60,715 nucleotides of DNA from Podaxis mareebaensis. Taxonomy: Eukaryota; Basidiomycota; Agaricomycetes; Agaricales; Agaricaceae. The stretch lies in the NCBI GenBank assembly GCA_018524725.1, contig JAEUWP010000485.1, forward strand, positions 1-60,715, read 5' to 3'. Under the pieces are notes generated by a model. That model was not told the DNA's origin. It did no database searches and worked only from the letters and a program-made list of their open reading frames with translations. Of this stretch, positions 34,001 to 45,930 are shown piece after piece; positions within the stretch are counted from its first letter, which is position 1; every line of letters begins with the position of its first letter. A program made the translations under genes and the position numbers.

Positions 34001-34534
34001 GGTAGTCACACTAGAAGGACATCCAAGGGGGAGTAGGAGAGTTATACACCAAGAACAGCTTAGTGCCTTCGTAAAACAAGACTTTCAGGGCAAAGTGGAG
34101 CGTTGGTGTGCATCGGTGCATCCTGTCAGAAAGTGAAATAGTGTGAGTGTTCAAGATCAGAGCGTCGTGTAAGGACCGTTGCTAGGAGGATTACGAAGAA
34201 AATGTTGAGGCGGTGTAGAGCGTGGAGATATTAGGGGCACACAACACCTTAAGGACGGAGAGGAACGGAGGAGGGTGAGCAACAAAAAAAAAAAAGTTGA
34301 CATATATGTATGCATCCTAAAATACCCGAACGATAGCGCAAACAGATATAGGTGGTCACGGCGGGGTGTTCTGATGCCCTTACTTTACCATCTCAGGGAA
34401 AAGATGGACCAGTTTTTCGTTGAGGTAGTAAGGACGACCAAAATCCAAGCATTAATCCAATCATTCAATGGTATCGATCAAAGGCTGTAATGCGCTACTG
34501 AGCAACCAAGAAAGGAACCATATTAGGGTGTTAC
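31066..34534. other. 3.5 kb region without a recognised gene
   Basis: The first about 250 bp are AT-rich and probably hold the 3' end of the APSES transcript. Homopolymer runs occur at 31930-31941 (T) and 34285-34297 (A). Open frames at 32066-32461, 32649-33131 (minus) and 33519-33914 (plus) lack recognisable domains. Confidence 0.4.
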
Positions 34535-37500
34535 TTACCCAATCATCCTCATGAGGACAAAACCGACAGTGGATACAACCTAAACAGCATGAGTCCTTCG
34601 CATAAAGTCCAACGAAGAGAAACGACTTACAAGAGTAGCGATAATACTCGCTGGCACACCGTTCGCCAAGAAATCCACATTTGAGAGGTATAGTACGCCC
34701 AGCTCGTCCTCCTGCGTTGCCCTAGACAACCAGGAAAAAAATACGTCAGCATCACGGAGCCGGATGAAAGATAACACAGGATGCAAATGGAACGTACGCA
34801 GTCTGGTTCGGGAATCCGGACACCGGCATACCCATACCCGTGGAGCAAATGAGCGCAGTGACAAAAATGAGTAAGTTTTGTGGTTGATCGGGTAGGTTCT
34901 TTCCGACTTCTTTAGCAATCGGGACAAGGAGGATGCTGGCGATCGTGTGCGAGATGAATGTCGATATGACCTGTAGATAGTTAAGTAGTGTGTGAGGAAC
35001 CCCCATCTGGGGGGAGATAACAGGACGAGAAGAGGTGAGACATACCAAGACGATGGGGGAGAGAATGAGCACAACGATGTACAGTGAGTATCCGCTTACA
35101 AGGTCGCGGATGACGATGTCCATAATCTCGAGAAGGCCAGATGATACAACGCCTTTGCCAAGAGCGATACCTCCCATGGCGAGGAAAACGATCGTCCAAG
35201 CAAACTTCTCAAAGTCGTCCTGTACAGTGATTGCCCAAACCATCAGCAACTACAGTGGTGTCATCCATAGCACCCAACTCACCTTCTTCAGCACCCCAGT
35301 AGCAAAGAATAACAACACCGGAACGAGTGCAATAACACCCATATCGCCCACCCACTTCTCAATACTATGTTCCACACACCACAGCCCAATAGTCACAATA
35401 CACACAAACGTAACCCACCATTGTTTGATTGTGAACTGCTCCTTCGTCGGCCTGATTGCTTTAATCTCGATTTCACCTTCACCATCAGGGGAGCGGGAAG
35501 GTCGATAGGAGAGGAGGAGGAAGCCCCAGATGAGCAGGATGGAGATGATGGAGACGGGAAGGGCAACTGCGAACCAGGAACCCCAACCGATTTGGGGGTC
35601 CATATATTGGATAGCGATGAGGTTCTGAGGAGAGGAGATGGGCGAGCTCTGACCGCCTATGTTGGCTGCAAGTGCAATTGCAAGCTACAGAGTTGGGTGA
35701 GTGGTCAGTTATAGACGCGCGGTGGGAGAGAGGACTTACGATGAGGCATGGTGCAAATGTTGACCGGGGTGGAAGCGTTCGCAAGATCGGCTAGGGCAGG
35801 TGTAAGTCGAATGTAGACATGACAATGTGTCGCGTTACATACGCGGATCAAAGTGAAGCAAAGTGTGGGTGCGGCCACATTACTGAAAGAGTCATCAGAA
35901 TCGTCATACAGAGTCTACCGACAAATGCTTACCTAATCCACATACTTGCGAAGCACGACACACACATGAAAGCCAGCAGGACAGTCCTAGGTCTCGTTCC
36001 CGCAAGGCTCAGCACTCGAGTGATAATGACTCGATCGATATTCGTCTTGCTCAGGGCGGAAGAAATCGTGAAGCCTCCGATAAGGAGCATGATTGTGGGG
36101 TTGAACATGACGGAGAAAACATATCTGCGGAGTTACGGAGCTGTTAGTAGAGCCGAATAATTGAACGGCGTAGAAAACGGACGTTGTAGCATCCCGAGTT
36201 GTTAGCCGCCTGTGGTCTTCATCGCGGATGACACGCAGCGCAATTAGAAGTGCGGGCACTAGGAGAGAGGTAACAAAGAGAGGTATAGCCTAAGGCAAAC
36301 GATTCAGTCTAACATCAAAGGCGTCAGAAAAAGGATACACACCTCTGATGCCCACAATAGCGTGCAAAACACCAAGATCGCGAAACAATTGTTCGCCGCC
36401 TCTGTTTCAACAACTCTCACACTCAGAAGCACAGAAAACACAGCAACGGCAATAGCTCCCCAAATGAGTTTACCCGTAATCCTGAAATGACCAACAGGTG
36501 TGGGTATATCGACCAGTGGTGCTTCGGGCTCCGTAACAAGCGTAGCGCCGGCCAAATCTACGCGGCTTCCCTCGCCACGACGTTCACGACCAATCATCTG
36601 TCTCCAAACTGTATCCCGCTCCCAAACAATGTTTTCACGTTGGTGCAGGCGTAACTGTTGTTTTGCTGCGGCTCTGTCGTGATGCGTGACACACCTGGCA
36701 TAGAGGTCCACGAGGCGGTTGATGCACTCATTCACTTTGTCCTTGGAGGTCTGTGTGAACGGTGGGGCGATTTCCACGACCTCGTGTAAGTATTTGTCCT
36801 TGAGCTCGGAGTACGTGACCTTGTCGTATTTCTTGATGATTTTTCGGAAACCGGTGTAGTTGATGTCAACATAGGAACGAAGGTTGGTGAATGAGATATA
36901 GAGGGTAGTGATGCGGCGTTTGAATAGGATTCGTGTGTCGTAAGCGTAGTCAGTCTTGGCCGTCCAAATGGTGCCGTCGTTGAAGTTTCCGGAATTCCAA
37001 CTGTCACGGAGGGAATGGAATTTACTTGCGATTGTACCCATTGGTTTCTGTAGTGAGAACCCCCCCTCCTCGAGTGGACGAGGATCCTCTGTCGACGAGA
37101 CACTTGAACGACGCCACTCGGAAGGTCCAGGGACTGGGAAGGCACCAAGTAAGCATTGCTGTCGAACGAAAATAACAAAGAACGCACCCGACAAACGCCT
37201 GCCCCCAGAACTGGACTTGCGGTGACGACGTCTCTCGGGACTCTGAGAGACAGAAACACTCTCGTCATCATCGTCGTCATCACTCCCCTCCAAATAGAGC
37301 GAGTTGCCTTCTAACCCGGCTTCCTCCCGTCTATTAACATCTTCCTCTAACTCTACCAGCTCATCCACGAGTTCCTTCTCCTGAGATTCATAGAACAGGG
37401 TGATCTTCTTGAGTTCACGGTCCAGAAGGGGAATGAAGAGGGCGTTGGTATTAGAGGCGTCGTGCTCGTCAAGTAGACCAGAGCGCTCTGAGGCTTCAAC

Positions 37501-37762
37501 GTCCCCAAGAAACGAATGGGACAGCGTTGTATGGCCATGCTGCTGCTTCTCGAGTTGGTAGATGTACTTTTTCAAGGCACCGTAGCTGTTATGATTGGGA
37601 GCACGTCAACGCCGCACAAACAGCACAAAGCGGAGTCACCCACGCAATATACTCGTCCCACCAGTCGGAGACGGCGTTGAACTTGAGGGTAGAACTAAAG
37701 GACGAGGCATTTAGTGCCGGACAGTCATTGAAGAGTAGAATAGATATTTACCTGAATTTCAT
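34535..37762 (-). CDS. SPX-domain phosphate transporter (Pho87/Pho90/Pho91-like, DASS/SLC13 fold)
   Basis: Large membrane protein. The N-terminal SPX domain starts MKFSSTLKFNAVSDWWDEYI and includes RELKKITLFYESQEKELVDE and GFRKIIKKYDKVTYSELKDK, the inositol-pyrophosphate-sensing helices. The C-terminal half is a sodium/anion symporter (DASS) domain with about ten membrane segments (KLIWGAIAVAVFSVLLSVRV, FNPTIMLLIGGFTISSAL, FEKFAWTIVFLAMGGIALGK, SFISHTIASILLVPIAKEV-like segment, GMGMPVSGFPN). Yeast relatives import phosphate at low affinity at the plasma membrane (Pho87/90) or export it from the vacuole (Pho91). The first coding exon is only 11 nt (37762-37752). A 54-nt in-frame segment at 37134-37187 has GTGCGT...CAG ends and is probably an intron. 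The end used is VLMRMIG plus TAA at 34535-34537. Confidence 0.92.
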
Positions 37763-37995
37763 TTTGAGCACTGGTGGAGGTACCGGGGGGCGTAGTGTCC
37801 GGAGGGGAATGGACTCCACTTTTGCAGTGGAAAAGAAGTGAAAAAGAGATAAGAGTCACAGAATGGAGGACGTTGTAACTGGATAACCTACACAGTCACT
37901 CTCCGTCCCAAGACTTTCAAGCGCTTTGCTTGATCGAAAGTGGCTGTGGTATGTACCGTAGCCCCGACTTTGCCTTTCCTGGAAACCTGCGCTCC

Positions 37996-38001
37996 CACGT
38001 G
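37996..38001. promoter_or_regulatory. CACGTG box upstream of the phosphate transporter
   Basis: CACGTG lies 234 bp upstream of the SPX transporter start codon. CACGTG is the high-affinity site of Pho4-type basic helix-loop-helix phosphate regulators in fungi. Regulation is inferred from motif and context only. Confidence 0.45.
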
Positions 38002-38550
38002 AGTGTTTTTCCTGTCCATGTCAAAAAGTTAGAACCATCTCACGTATTCTTAGCTCTTGCGCTCTTTCTAACCCTCCGCCGGGGTGGATGTTGCTGAGAA
38101 CCTGTCCTCGAGGCTGAACACCTTATATACTATAGCTTGATCTCTTGGCCTAAACATACTTGTGGACCTCTGCTGAATGGCTACTCTTCCCCACCGACGT
38201 CTTCGTTCTATCCTCGGATCCCACGTCAGTTAATATCACCATCATTCCCGCACCTGAATAGGCTTCCTCTCCTCTCAGTCTCGCATTGGAACAAACCGAT
38301 TTCAGCTCATTTGACATAACTAACGCCCAGTACATCCTTTCAAATTGATACACTTCCACTTTACTCCTTCCATCGTCATGGGTGCCTTACAACCACCCAG
38401 ATGGCGAGTGTCCAACGACAATGACAGCTTTTGAAGTGCGATACGAGGATTCCAACGCCCCATGTAGCCGTGCTACTGCGACTCAGCCTATATCTCAATG
38501 AGCCAAAGTCTTGGTCGCGTTCCGGTTAGCCTCCGCCGATATAGATCGAT
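38002..38550. other. Intergenic, no gene recognised
   Basis: Upstream region of the phosphate transporter and left border of the decayed HExxH gene copy. A plus-strand frame at 38137-38319 has no recognisable content. Confidence 0.35.
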
Positions 38551-39250
38551 AGTCCTCACACGCTTACACCTTGTCCAATGGCGATCTTCATATGTTCGGC
38601 AACTGTTCTATGAAAACCTGGATCCATGAGGTGAGAATTGCTTGCGCATATTCATCGCACACGACCAAGAATCCAAGATAGACTTCTTTCTTACTCGCTG
38701 CTTCGCTTACCAGGCCACACATTCCTATGACTATGCTTCTGAGAGGCTATTTCTGGAGTCAGCAGTGGGTGGATGCAAGCAATGCTGACTCGTGTGCGCC
38801 TGACGTCTGCGGATCCTCGAACGCAGTGGAGGTAAGGTGTTTACCGGACTTGATCCTCATCATCGTTTCGACTGTTTCTCCTAGGATCTCGCGCAGATGA
38901 GCGTTCTCGAAATTTCTCCCAGCGATGCTCTTCCAGAAGGCTGGGTGTCAGACCGCATGGCGAACCAACCGTCCTTCCTCGACGCTCTTCGGCAACACCT
39001 GTACCATCCTTGAGCGACATGCGCAAAGGAGCTCGAAACGTCGATGACCTCGGTTCAACCCCTTTGTCCAATCTGCGTGTCTCTCCGGATGCAAATCCTA
39101 TTGTTGGCGCCCTCCCAACGAGCCCAGCTGAGCTAGCCCCTATGATCACGTTTTCCGGTCCATTACCTTCGCCCTCACCCTCCACTTCGGGAGAAGAAGT
39201 GCTACAAGCGGCCTCAAAGAATTGGATTTTAGGCGGTTCTGTTTGGTGGC
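38551..39250 (+). pseudogene. 5'-truncated, frameshifted copy of the HExxH gene at 58790-60039
   Basis: The plus strand reads HAYTLSNGDLHMFGNCSMKT then WIHE at 38630. A canonical intron follows (38631-38713, GTGAGA...CAG), then ATHSYDYA. The intact paralogue has HAYSLTNGDLHMFGDCSMET, WLHE and ATHSYDY. Everything upstream (about 160 residues including the membrane/signal part) is missing, and a stop codon precedes the homology. A 2-nt deletion near 38745 shifts the frame before WVDASNADSCAPD. Homology continues with AVE, an intron, DLAQMSVLE and MANQPSFLDAL, and ends in a premature stop near 39012. Weaker similarity (NLRVSPDANPIV) resumes to about 39110. Confidence 0.8.
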
Positions 39251-41550
39251 CTAGTGCCCGCTGGAATCACATGTACAACCCCTGTGGCGCTCTCTGGTAG
39301 AAACCTACCCCCAATTCGACTTGATGCACTCCATCTCACTAAAGCCATTGAGCGTGCCGCAAATGCCCTTTGTCACAATATAATCGTATTCATAGAAAGA
39401 ATGCACCGAGTAAGTATGTTTAACTGAATCTTCTCCTCATCCGATGTAGAAGAATCTGACTGTATTCCTAAATCAGCAAGCCAAGCCTCCTTCACCGTAC
39501 ACCTCGCATCGATCCTAAATTAAGCATTGGGTCCAAAGGCTAGCGGTCCGGTAGAGGATGAAGATGTGACAAATCTCATTCCCCCCTTTGGACATTCTAT
39601 AAGGGACACTGTCACCAGAGTGACTAATTGGCAAGAGCACGTTCGTCCTACGCGCACATGCGTAGGCCGACCCACAATCTGCCAGTTCTCCACATACATG
39701 TCGGGTATGTAAAATTGGTGAGGAATTTTTGGGATCGAAGGGCCACCAGTCCCAACGCGTGAGAATCTGCTTCTAGAGGTTTCATGGTGAGGGTGAAAAA
39801 TAATTCAATCGTTCCCGGGAACGGAAGAAAGCTTGCAAAACTGTAGACGAGCTCGGGGATTACCGATCAGTTTAAGGGGCTCTCTTGAGATCAAAAGGAG
39901 CTCTCTGAGTACTTCAAAAAATAGCGACGGGCCCCGACCAAGAAGGAGAAATGCAGTACAAGTGCGTGTGTGGCTTTTGACGTCGAGCGGATGGGAATGG
40001 CCGTTCATTCCATGTTGAGAGTACTCGGATTACATGCCAGGATTCTATCCCTTGCTTTTCGGAAACTCTCGTGGACTATGGTTAGCCTGAAACTGGCTCG
40101 CGGTTACCAGCAGTGGCTCACCGATCTTGGTTGCTGAGAGAACGATGACGCTCAAGTCCTGTTATTGGAGGCAACGCGCTGGTAGATAACTTGGGCAAGA
40201 AATATGGCACAGATTCAATTCCGCCCTAGTGAATGGAAGAGTGGAAGCACGAGTGTCAAATAGTAGCCTGCCGTTGAACAGAATCACCCGTGCCGGGGTA
40301 CTGTTCCGCCCCCAGCCCTCCCGGTTGATGGAGAATTAAGTATGAAGACACGGGGGAGGCGAAAGGGCCCAAAAGAGCCAGTGAACTAACACGCGACCGT
40401 CCCGAAATTCATCTGTCATTCTCTGCATGGCACGCGACCAGGTGCCGACTTACAGTTCTACATCAAAGCTGCCACTTTACTCGGCATCTCGAGTACGTTT
40501 CCGGTCCTGAAGCACACAAGATCATATTACACAATTCTGCAGGTGAGGAGACTCGAGTTACAAAAGTGAGCGATATGACCATACGTAAATGCAAGGCTCA
40601 AAATGGCTAAAGATGACGGTGAACGACGAAGAACAGCTATTAATGTACTTAGCTTCACGAGCATAGCACCGGACTGAATTCCCGAATGCCGAGCCGAACA
40701 GAAGGAGGTTGAAGGGAAGAACTATAGCGAGAGCGGGTTTCATTGGGCTTAGCCTCCCTTCGTGCTTGTAGAGACTAGCTTGAATCTTAGCTACTGAAAC
40801 ACTCTCACTTTTACAGGATGGCGTTTGTCATTCCCATAGCAGCCCATAGAACCCGTCTCTCTGCCGAGTAATGACATTATATGGCTTGGGCCTTGAATGA
40901 TTAATGCCTTTGGGGCCAGAGGTATGTCAGCAGGCTTATTGGTGTATTGTATTTCCTAGAGTTTCATAATTCTTGTCTCGCCGCCGCCGCCCGGATCATC
41001 ATATGGAATAGCCGTCGCAGCTCATTGCTTCTTTAGCTTCTATTGGTCTTACCCCAAATCGTCCCCAGTATTATATGCATCAAACCATCAGAGTTCCGAG
41101 CTTATTTTTAGCTGCCAAAGTCTGTCCGCTTCGAGTGCCCCTCCGGCAGGCTGGTACCTGGAAGTCCGGAGACTTGAGCTGGACACACACCTGGAACACC
41201 CTCCCAAAAAATCCTGCATTTCAATATACTCTTGAAGTCCGCCGCAGTAATTATTGACATATTGACGATATTAACTACATGAATACTTGATACTACTACA
41301 TGGACTCAACTAAGTGATAACAGGGTCATGCATAGTCTGACAGCGACTAGGCCCTAGGAATGAGTTGATCGTGATAGCGATCCGAAGAGACACGGCGGCG
41401 CTGCGAACGTTGATGGTGTGAAAAGTATATGAATAGAATTTCGCTTTCGAACCGAGCACCAGACAAACTGTGCGCAGATTCTGACGTCTGTGAAATGAAG
41501 TCGTTGGTAATACATAGAATGTTGAAGACTCGGTGTACAATGCACCCCAG
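39251..41550. other. 2.3 kb without a recognised gene
   Basis: No conserved protein or repeat was recognised on either strand. Confidence 0.35.
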
Positions 41551-41895
41551 TTACTTCGAGACGAAGGGCTTAATTTTGTTATGTGAGCTCTGTATCACCA
41601 GCATAGTCAGGATTATACTTCTGAGGATAGACTCCAATAGCCCGTTGCATGCTCTAGGAGATGATCTCTGTCCAGCGGGGGTCTTGTTTAAAGATGGTGT
41701 GGTAGACATTGTCGCTATCCTTTCGGGTGTTCCACTGAGAACTGAGAAATCTGATAACGGAGGCGAGAGACCATGGCTGACACCCGCACAATCTACAGCC
41801 TTGCGGAGGAGTTAAACAAAATCCCCCCAGGGCGGAAACGTATTTCCTTGCGGCAAATTTGGTGGATGATCGGTCAAAATTCAATGTTGAGTGAA
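41551..41895 (-). pseudogene. Decayed I66-inhibitor-like gene
   Basis: Minus-strand peptides align with the intact paralogues at 45098-45739 and 47036-47676. KFAARKYVSALGG matches FATKKYAYVPEGA. SQWNTRKDSDNVYHTIFKQD then PRWTEIIS matches TQWNIQKDGEGIYRIVFPDK then DLYWTETVI. KPFVSK plus stop at 41551-41553 matches KPFLLK plus stop. The pieces lie in different frames, the splice sites between them are lost and in-frame stops occur. The 5' exons are not recognisable. Confidence 0.7.
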
Positions 41896-42560
41896 CGGCT
41901 GGGACTAGTTCATTAGCATGTTGTACTCGCTCTCTTCTCTCAGATAGCGTCGCAGTCCAACACATGGATCGTTGTAATGGCGTATTTACAAGGGAATCTG
42001 TGGGTGATCATGGTTAATGATGCTGGGTTCCGGTCGGGTTGCTGCCTGGAGAAGGAGGACAGTCTGTTCTCCTTGCATAAGAGTTGTCCAAGGGCACCGT
42101 TTTCGTCACTTTTCAATCCATGTGTTTAGCCACAGGTCCCACTCACGGTCCTCGACTCAAAGCGATAACCACATCCTTACCCCTTTCAACAAATATTGTT
42201 TTCTGACCCCCGTTACCATAACCCGTACTGCAGGTAACATGCCTCATGCATGGACAGAGTACACTGCCGTCACTATCAAATCGGCCGCCATCCGTCTTTG
42301 GGCTTCAACTGAATACATTGAATAATATCTCGGGATGCAACCCTTATGCCGACTGGCAATAGATTGAGCCTGAGCGCGACCTTAGCAAGCACTAGTGGCG
42401 CTGATCCTGCAAAACGCCTACTTCATAGTCTCGCTGTAAATTGATTACTACAAAACATGCATGCTGTCAATGACGAGTGAGTGGTGGTGGCATTTGTGGG
42501 GGGCCGAAATAGTTAGCAAACATGCACGACGTTGAGGCCTGAGGTTGGGGCCGACTCTAG

Positions 42561-42568
42561 TATATAAG
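42561..42568 (+). promoter_or_regulatory. TATA box of the 42.65 kb beta-trefoil gene
   Basis: TATATAAG lies 91 bp upstream of the ATG at 42652, the same spacing class as the TATA boxes of the related genes (about 65-85 bp). Confidence 0.6.
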
Positions 42569-42651
42569 TGTTTTAGTTTTTGTGCTTGATCCCCAGGTCT
42601 CTCGACTACAGCTTTACATTTCCGCTTATCTCAACTCCAAGCACTCTAACA

Positions 42652-43381
42652 ATGGCAGCCCAGGTGAGGCATCCACATTTGCGACCCCGCAAGGCTGATA
42701 TCTAAGGTCCTGTCATTACGCTCGTCTTCAGTTCAGGATTGTCAGCTCTTCGACGGGCTCTTGGGCAAAGAACTTCCCCGCCCCAGGGCCACCTCCTGTT
42801 TTTGCTCCCATCATCTGGGATGAAAACTTCGCTGGCCCGTGGGAGAGAGTATGTGTCTCTCATTCGTTGTTTTCCACCCCGCCCCCAAAATAACACTGTC
42901 TCCTGTTAGTGGATGATTGCGCCCTTCGAGGATGGACTAAGCATTCGTAACGCCGGGACTGGGTTCTGGGCTTACGCCAGGGGCGACCAGGTCGTAAGTA
43001 CAAGTTCAACCCTCTTCCTTTGCTTGCGATCTAGGGGGACTAATTTCTTGGCACATGTAGTTCACCAGCTCTGAGTTTGATCCCGTCGCCTGCAAGTGGT
43101 CCATTGAACGTGCTGGTGGCAATCAGCTTGTTGTATGTCAACGTTTCTTTCTATAATCAATGTCTTCGGAACGAGTAATTTTTGCTTTTCAGATTAAGGT
43201 CCCTAATCAAGATCTGGTCTGGACCTTCGAAGGCGACCAGGTGAGTTGGGTCCAATGTTTTCTCCGTGCCGCTTTCTCATCACTTTCTGATCACCGATGC
43301 CTGATTGTCTAGGTTTTCCTCCGCCCGGCTGATGGTACTCCTGAGCAGCGCTTTGAGCTTGTAAGCATTCCCCGCGACTAG
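42652..43381 (+). CDS. Small beta-trefoil protein, I66 inhibitor-like (divergent member)
   Basis: Predicted 133 residues, six exons in phase: 42652-42663, 42732-42848, 42910-42993, 43061-43132, 43193-43240 and 43313-43381. All introns are phase 0. After a 4-codon first exon (MAAQ) the protein reads WMIAPFEDGLSIRNAGTGFW, KWSIERAGGNQLV, IKVPNQDLVWTFEGDQ and VFLRPADGTPEQRFEL. This repeated W-x-I / PNxDLVW / PADGxxxQRF layout resembles fungal I66 serine-protease inhibitors and ricin-B-like beta-trefoils. There is no signal peptide, as is usual for these cytosolic defence proteins. The family assignment is by pattern, not by search. Confidence 0.75.
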
Positions 43382-45097
43382 GAATAGGTTTGTGCAATGA
43401 GTAGTTGATGTGTCTTGAGTAATGTATTGAGAGATGTTCGTTGGAATATGCTTTGCAAAGATAATTTGAGTGCGGCGTTTGGCCTTGAGCCTCTAAAGTT
43501 GGAATGTTTGTGTATGTATGAAGGGAGGTGAGTGTCAGGGATGGCGACGGCGAGAAGGAAAGAAGAGGAACAAGGAATAGTAGAGAGAGATCTGGATACT
43601 TTACACTACGAGTTCGAGGCAGTTTCTACGAAGACGGACGATGCAGGGTCGAGAATAATGGTATCTAAGAGAGGAATATGAACCTGAGAGATGATTGAAA
43701 ACTCGAGGTGGAGGTCATTAAGTGAATAACTGGGAATTTTAGTCATTATTTCATGGGGTATCGACGTCATCCTCGCGTAACTACACCCCGTCCTCGCAGT
43801 CGGTATCATGAAGAACACGGCTCTGCGTAAGGCGACTTTGTCACAAATATCTCGTCACTTCAACGAGTAGAAATCAACTCCAGTTTGTGTTGCCGTTGAT
43901 CCGAAATGGCGATCGGTTGAGTCTATTATCTCAATGGCAAGCCCAGCATCTCCCTACCCTTCTCCCCCTTCTTCTGAACCTCTCTATGTTTAGAAAGATC
44001 CCCTTCTTCAACAAAAGATGGTCTCAGATTCAACCCGCATCTGTACGCGATCAAAGCCACATCCACCGACATTATCATGCGCCCAAAGAGTCAACTCACT
44101 GCTCCAGCAGCGCCTCACGTAACGTTCTTCCTTCATCTTACATCTTCTACGAAATCCAAGTTTGAAACCTCGTGTCCAGGCAATTGAAAGTCTCACCTTC
44201 AGTTTAAGAGCAGACTTCCCACTTCCAGCTGCCTCCTCACACTGTTTAAGGTCCCTTTGTTGGCGCCTTCCTTTAAGTCCAGTTTGACGTACACGGTGCC
44301 CAGTTCTCACCCACAGAGAACGCGGGGCACACTTCTAAGCCTGATCTGGTAGAGGATTTCGCGGACGAACTATCTTACAATCCGCGGTCCTGGTCCTCAC
44401 CCTAATTGGCTTGGTGTCTCCCTTCATTTTGTGTCATGTCTGGAGATCTACCGCCATTGGTTGCGAAGGATATGGCATCATCGGTGCGAGCGCCAGAGAG
44501 AACAACGACAGGAAGTTGCTGAGGTTAGCTGACGGTGCCCTTGACAAGTGAACTTGTTGACGTCGTCGTTGCAATGATTTCTCGATCATCGTTTGTAGGG
44601 TGTCACGTTTGCTGATCGTATATGGGTTGAATCAATGATGTGTGCTCTGAGCGGTTGCGTTATGCGGCGTGATTTCTTGAATCATCATTTGTATGAGGTT
44701 GAAGTAGTCTTCCGATTCCAGCCGACTTTGGGGGCCACTAGATTGCCTAAATACAACGCCCCGGGTTTACCTGTAGATCTGTAGACTCGGGGATGTTATA
44801 ATCGTACCAGGTAAGTATTTATATAAGTTCTGACTATAAGGTGGATTGTGAGTGCAGAGTACCTAATACCCTGAGCCTGTCGCAAACTTCAAGCGACTCA
44901 ATGAAACGAAGAGAACAAGGTAATGATGTTAGTAGTATATTCCAATGGCGACCTTAAGGATAGAGGCGCAGCTATTATTGCCAGAGCCGTGGATGACCAA
45001 CTTCTGCTCGTACATTCAACTTTCGAACTAGCACAGACATACAGAGTATACCACAAGCGCGACAATGTTAGTTTATGACTAAACAAATGCACCCTAG
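43382..45097. other. 1.7 kb without a recognised gene
   Basis: Holds the 3' ends of the two flanking convergent genes. Open frames around 43606-44310 carry no recognisable domain. Confidence 0.4.
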
Positions 45098-45739
45098 TCA
45101 CTTCAAGAGGAAGGGTTTGAAGGTGAGCATCTGGTCCTGAGCACCATCAGAACCAAAGAGCTTGAACTGTATTTCACCAGGGTTAGTCGCATTATAATCC
45201 ACTGCATGTTTTACTCACCCTGCGCACACCCCAGATGACGGTCTCAGTCCAGTACAGATCTTTGTCCGGGAAAACGATGCGATAGATGCCCTCTCCGTCC
45301 TTCTGGATGTTCCATTGGGACGCCTGGTCATCAAGGTGAATGACCTCACCTGACGCCTACGTAGTCTTGATCAGTCGGCATCTTCGTGGATGGATCAAAC
45401 GGAACCCACCCCTTCTGGGACATAAGCATACTTCCTAGTGGCAAAGTTCTGGATCTTGTAACCACGACCCCAGAGGCTTAGAATCCACTGTTGGCGAAAG
45501 TAGACTGAGAGGGTTGTCGCTGTCAGTGGATGGAGGTTCTTACAATCTTGTGGGCGACATCGGGGACTTCGTTGGTAACGGCAACACTGTCGTCGTGTGG
45601 ATAAGCGACAACGTGAGCCTGCTGGATATCAATATAGTAATAGCCCGGCTTGAGGGGCTGTTTGAGGTATATATCAGCAAGAGAAATCGATGGAGACAGG
45701 AGGAGACAGTACATGAGTGTCAGGGATAACCGTCGACAT
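45098..45739 (-). CDS. Small beta-trefoil protein, I66 inhibitor-like (left arm of inverted duplication)
   Basis: About 141 residues in five exons, with the same structure as the gene at 47036. It begins MSTVIPDTH, then PLKPGYYYIDIQQAHVVAYP, WILSLWGRGYKIQNFATRKY, QWNIQKDGEGIYRIVFPDKD, LYWTETVIWGVRR and FKLFGSDGAQDQMLTF, ending KPFLLK. Internal repeats of W-x-I followed by Y-x-I and DLYW fit a three-lobed beta-trefoil as in fungal I66 protease inhibitors (about 150 residues). No signal peptide. It is nearly identical to its inverted partner in exons, introns and promoter, so the duplication is recent. It probably inhibits proteases or binds glycans; the target is unknown. Confidence 0.82.
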
Positions 45740-45814
45740 CGTTGGGTTCGTTGAGAGGATTCAAAGAGTAGTAGCTAGTAAGTGCTGTGAGCTTAGAGCT
45801 CGAACACACGGGCC

Positions 45815-45900
45815 TTTATACAACTACAGGACACCCTTTTCGCTTGCCTGAATGCAATGTGTACACGATGGAATGAATGATGTCGCAATGCTTTCTAGAA
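45815..45900 (-). promoter_or_regulatory. Promoter of the left-arm gene: TATA box and TTCTAGAA module
   Basis: TATAAA (45815-45820, minus) lies about 80 bp from the ATG. Upstream lies a module of TTCTAGAA (45893-45900) with GATGGAATG (45868-45876 on plus). The same arrangement occurs at the right-arm gene and at the 57.5 kb gene. Confidence 0.55.
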
Positions 45901-45930
45901 CGATGGCTCACCCCAGTGCGTTGAACATTG

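Larger units (their letters stand above)
45098..45930 (-). repeat. Left arm of a large inverted duplication
   Basis: This arm contains a whole inhibitor-like gene and about 190 bp of promoter. It matches 46835-47676 in opposite orientation with few differences. The loop between the arms is about 0.9 kb. Similarity fades near 45930, just beyond GATGGCTCACCCCAGTGC, which occurs on both arms. Confidence 0.85.

Noticed and set aside
34285..34297. Poly-A run as a retroposon tail
   Set aside because: No target-site duplication or upstream element body was seen; a simple homopolymer is sufficient.
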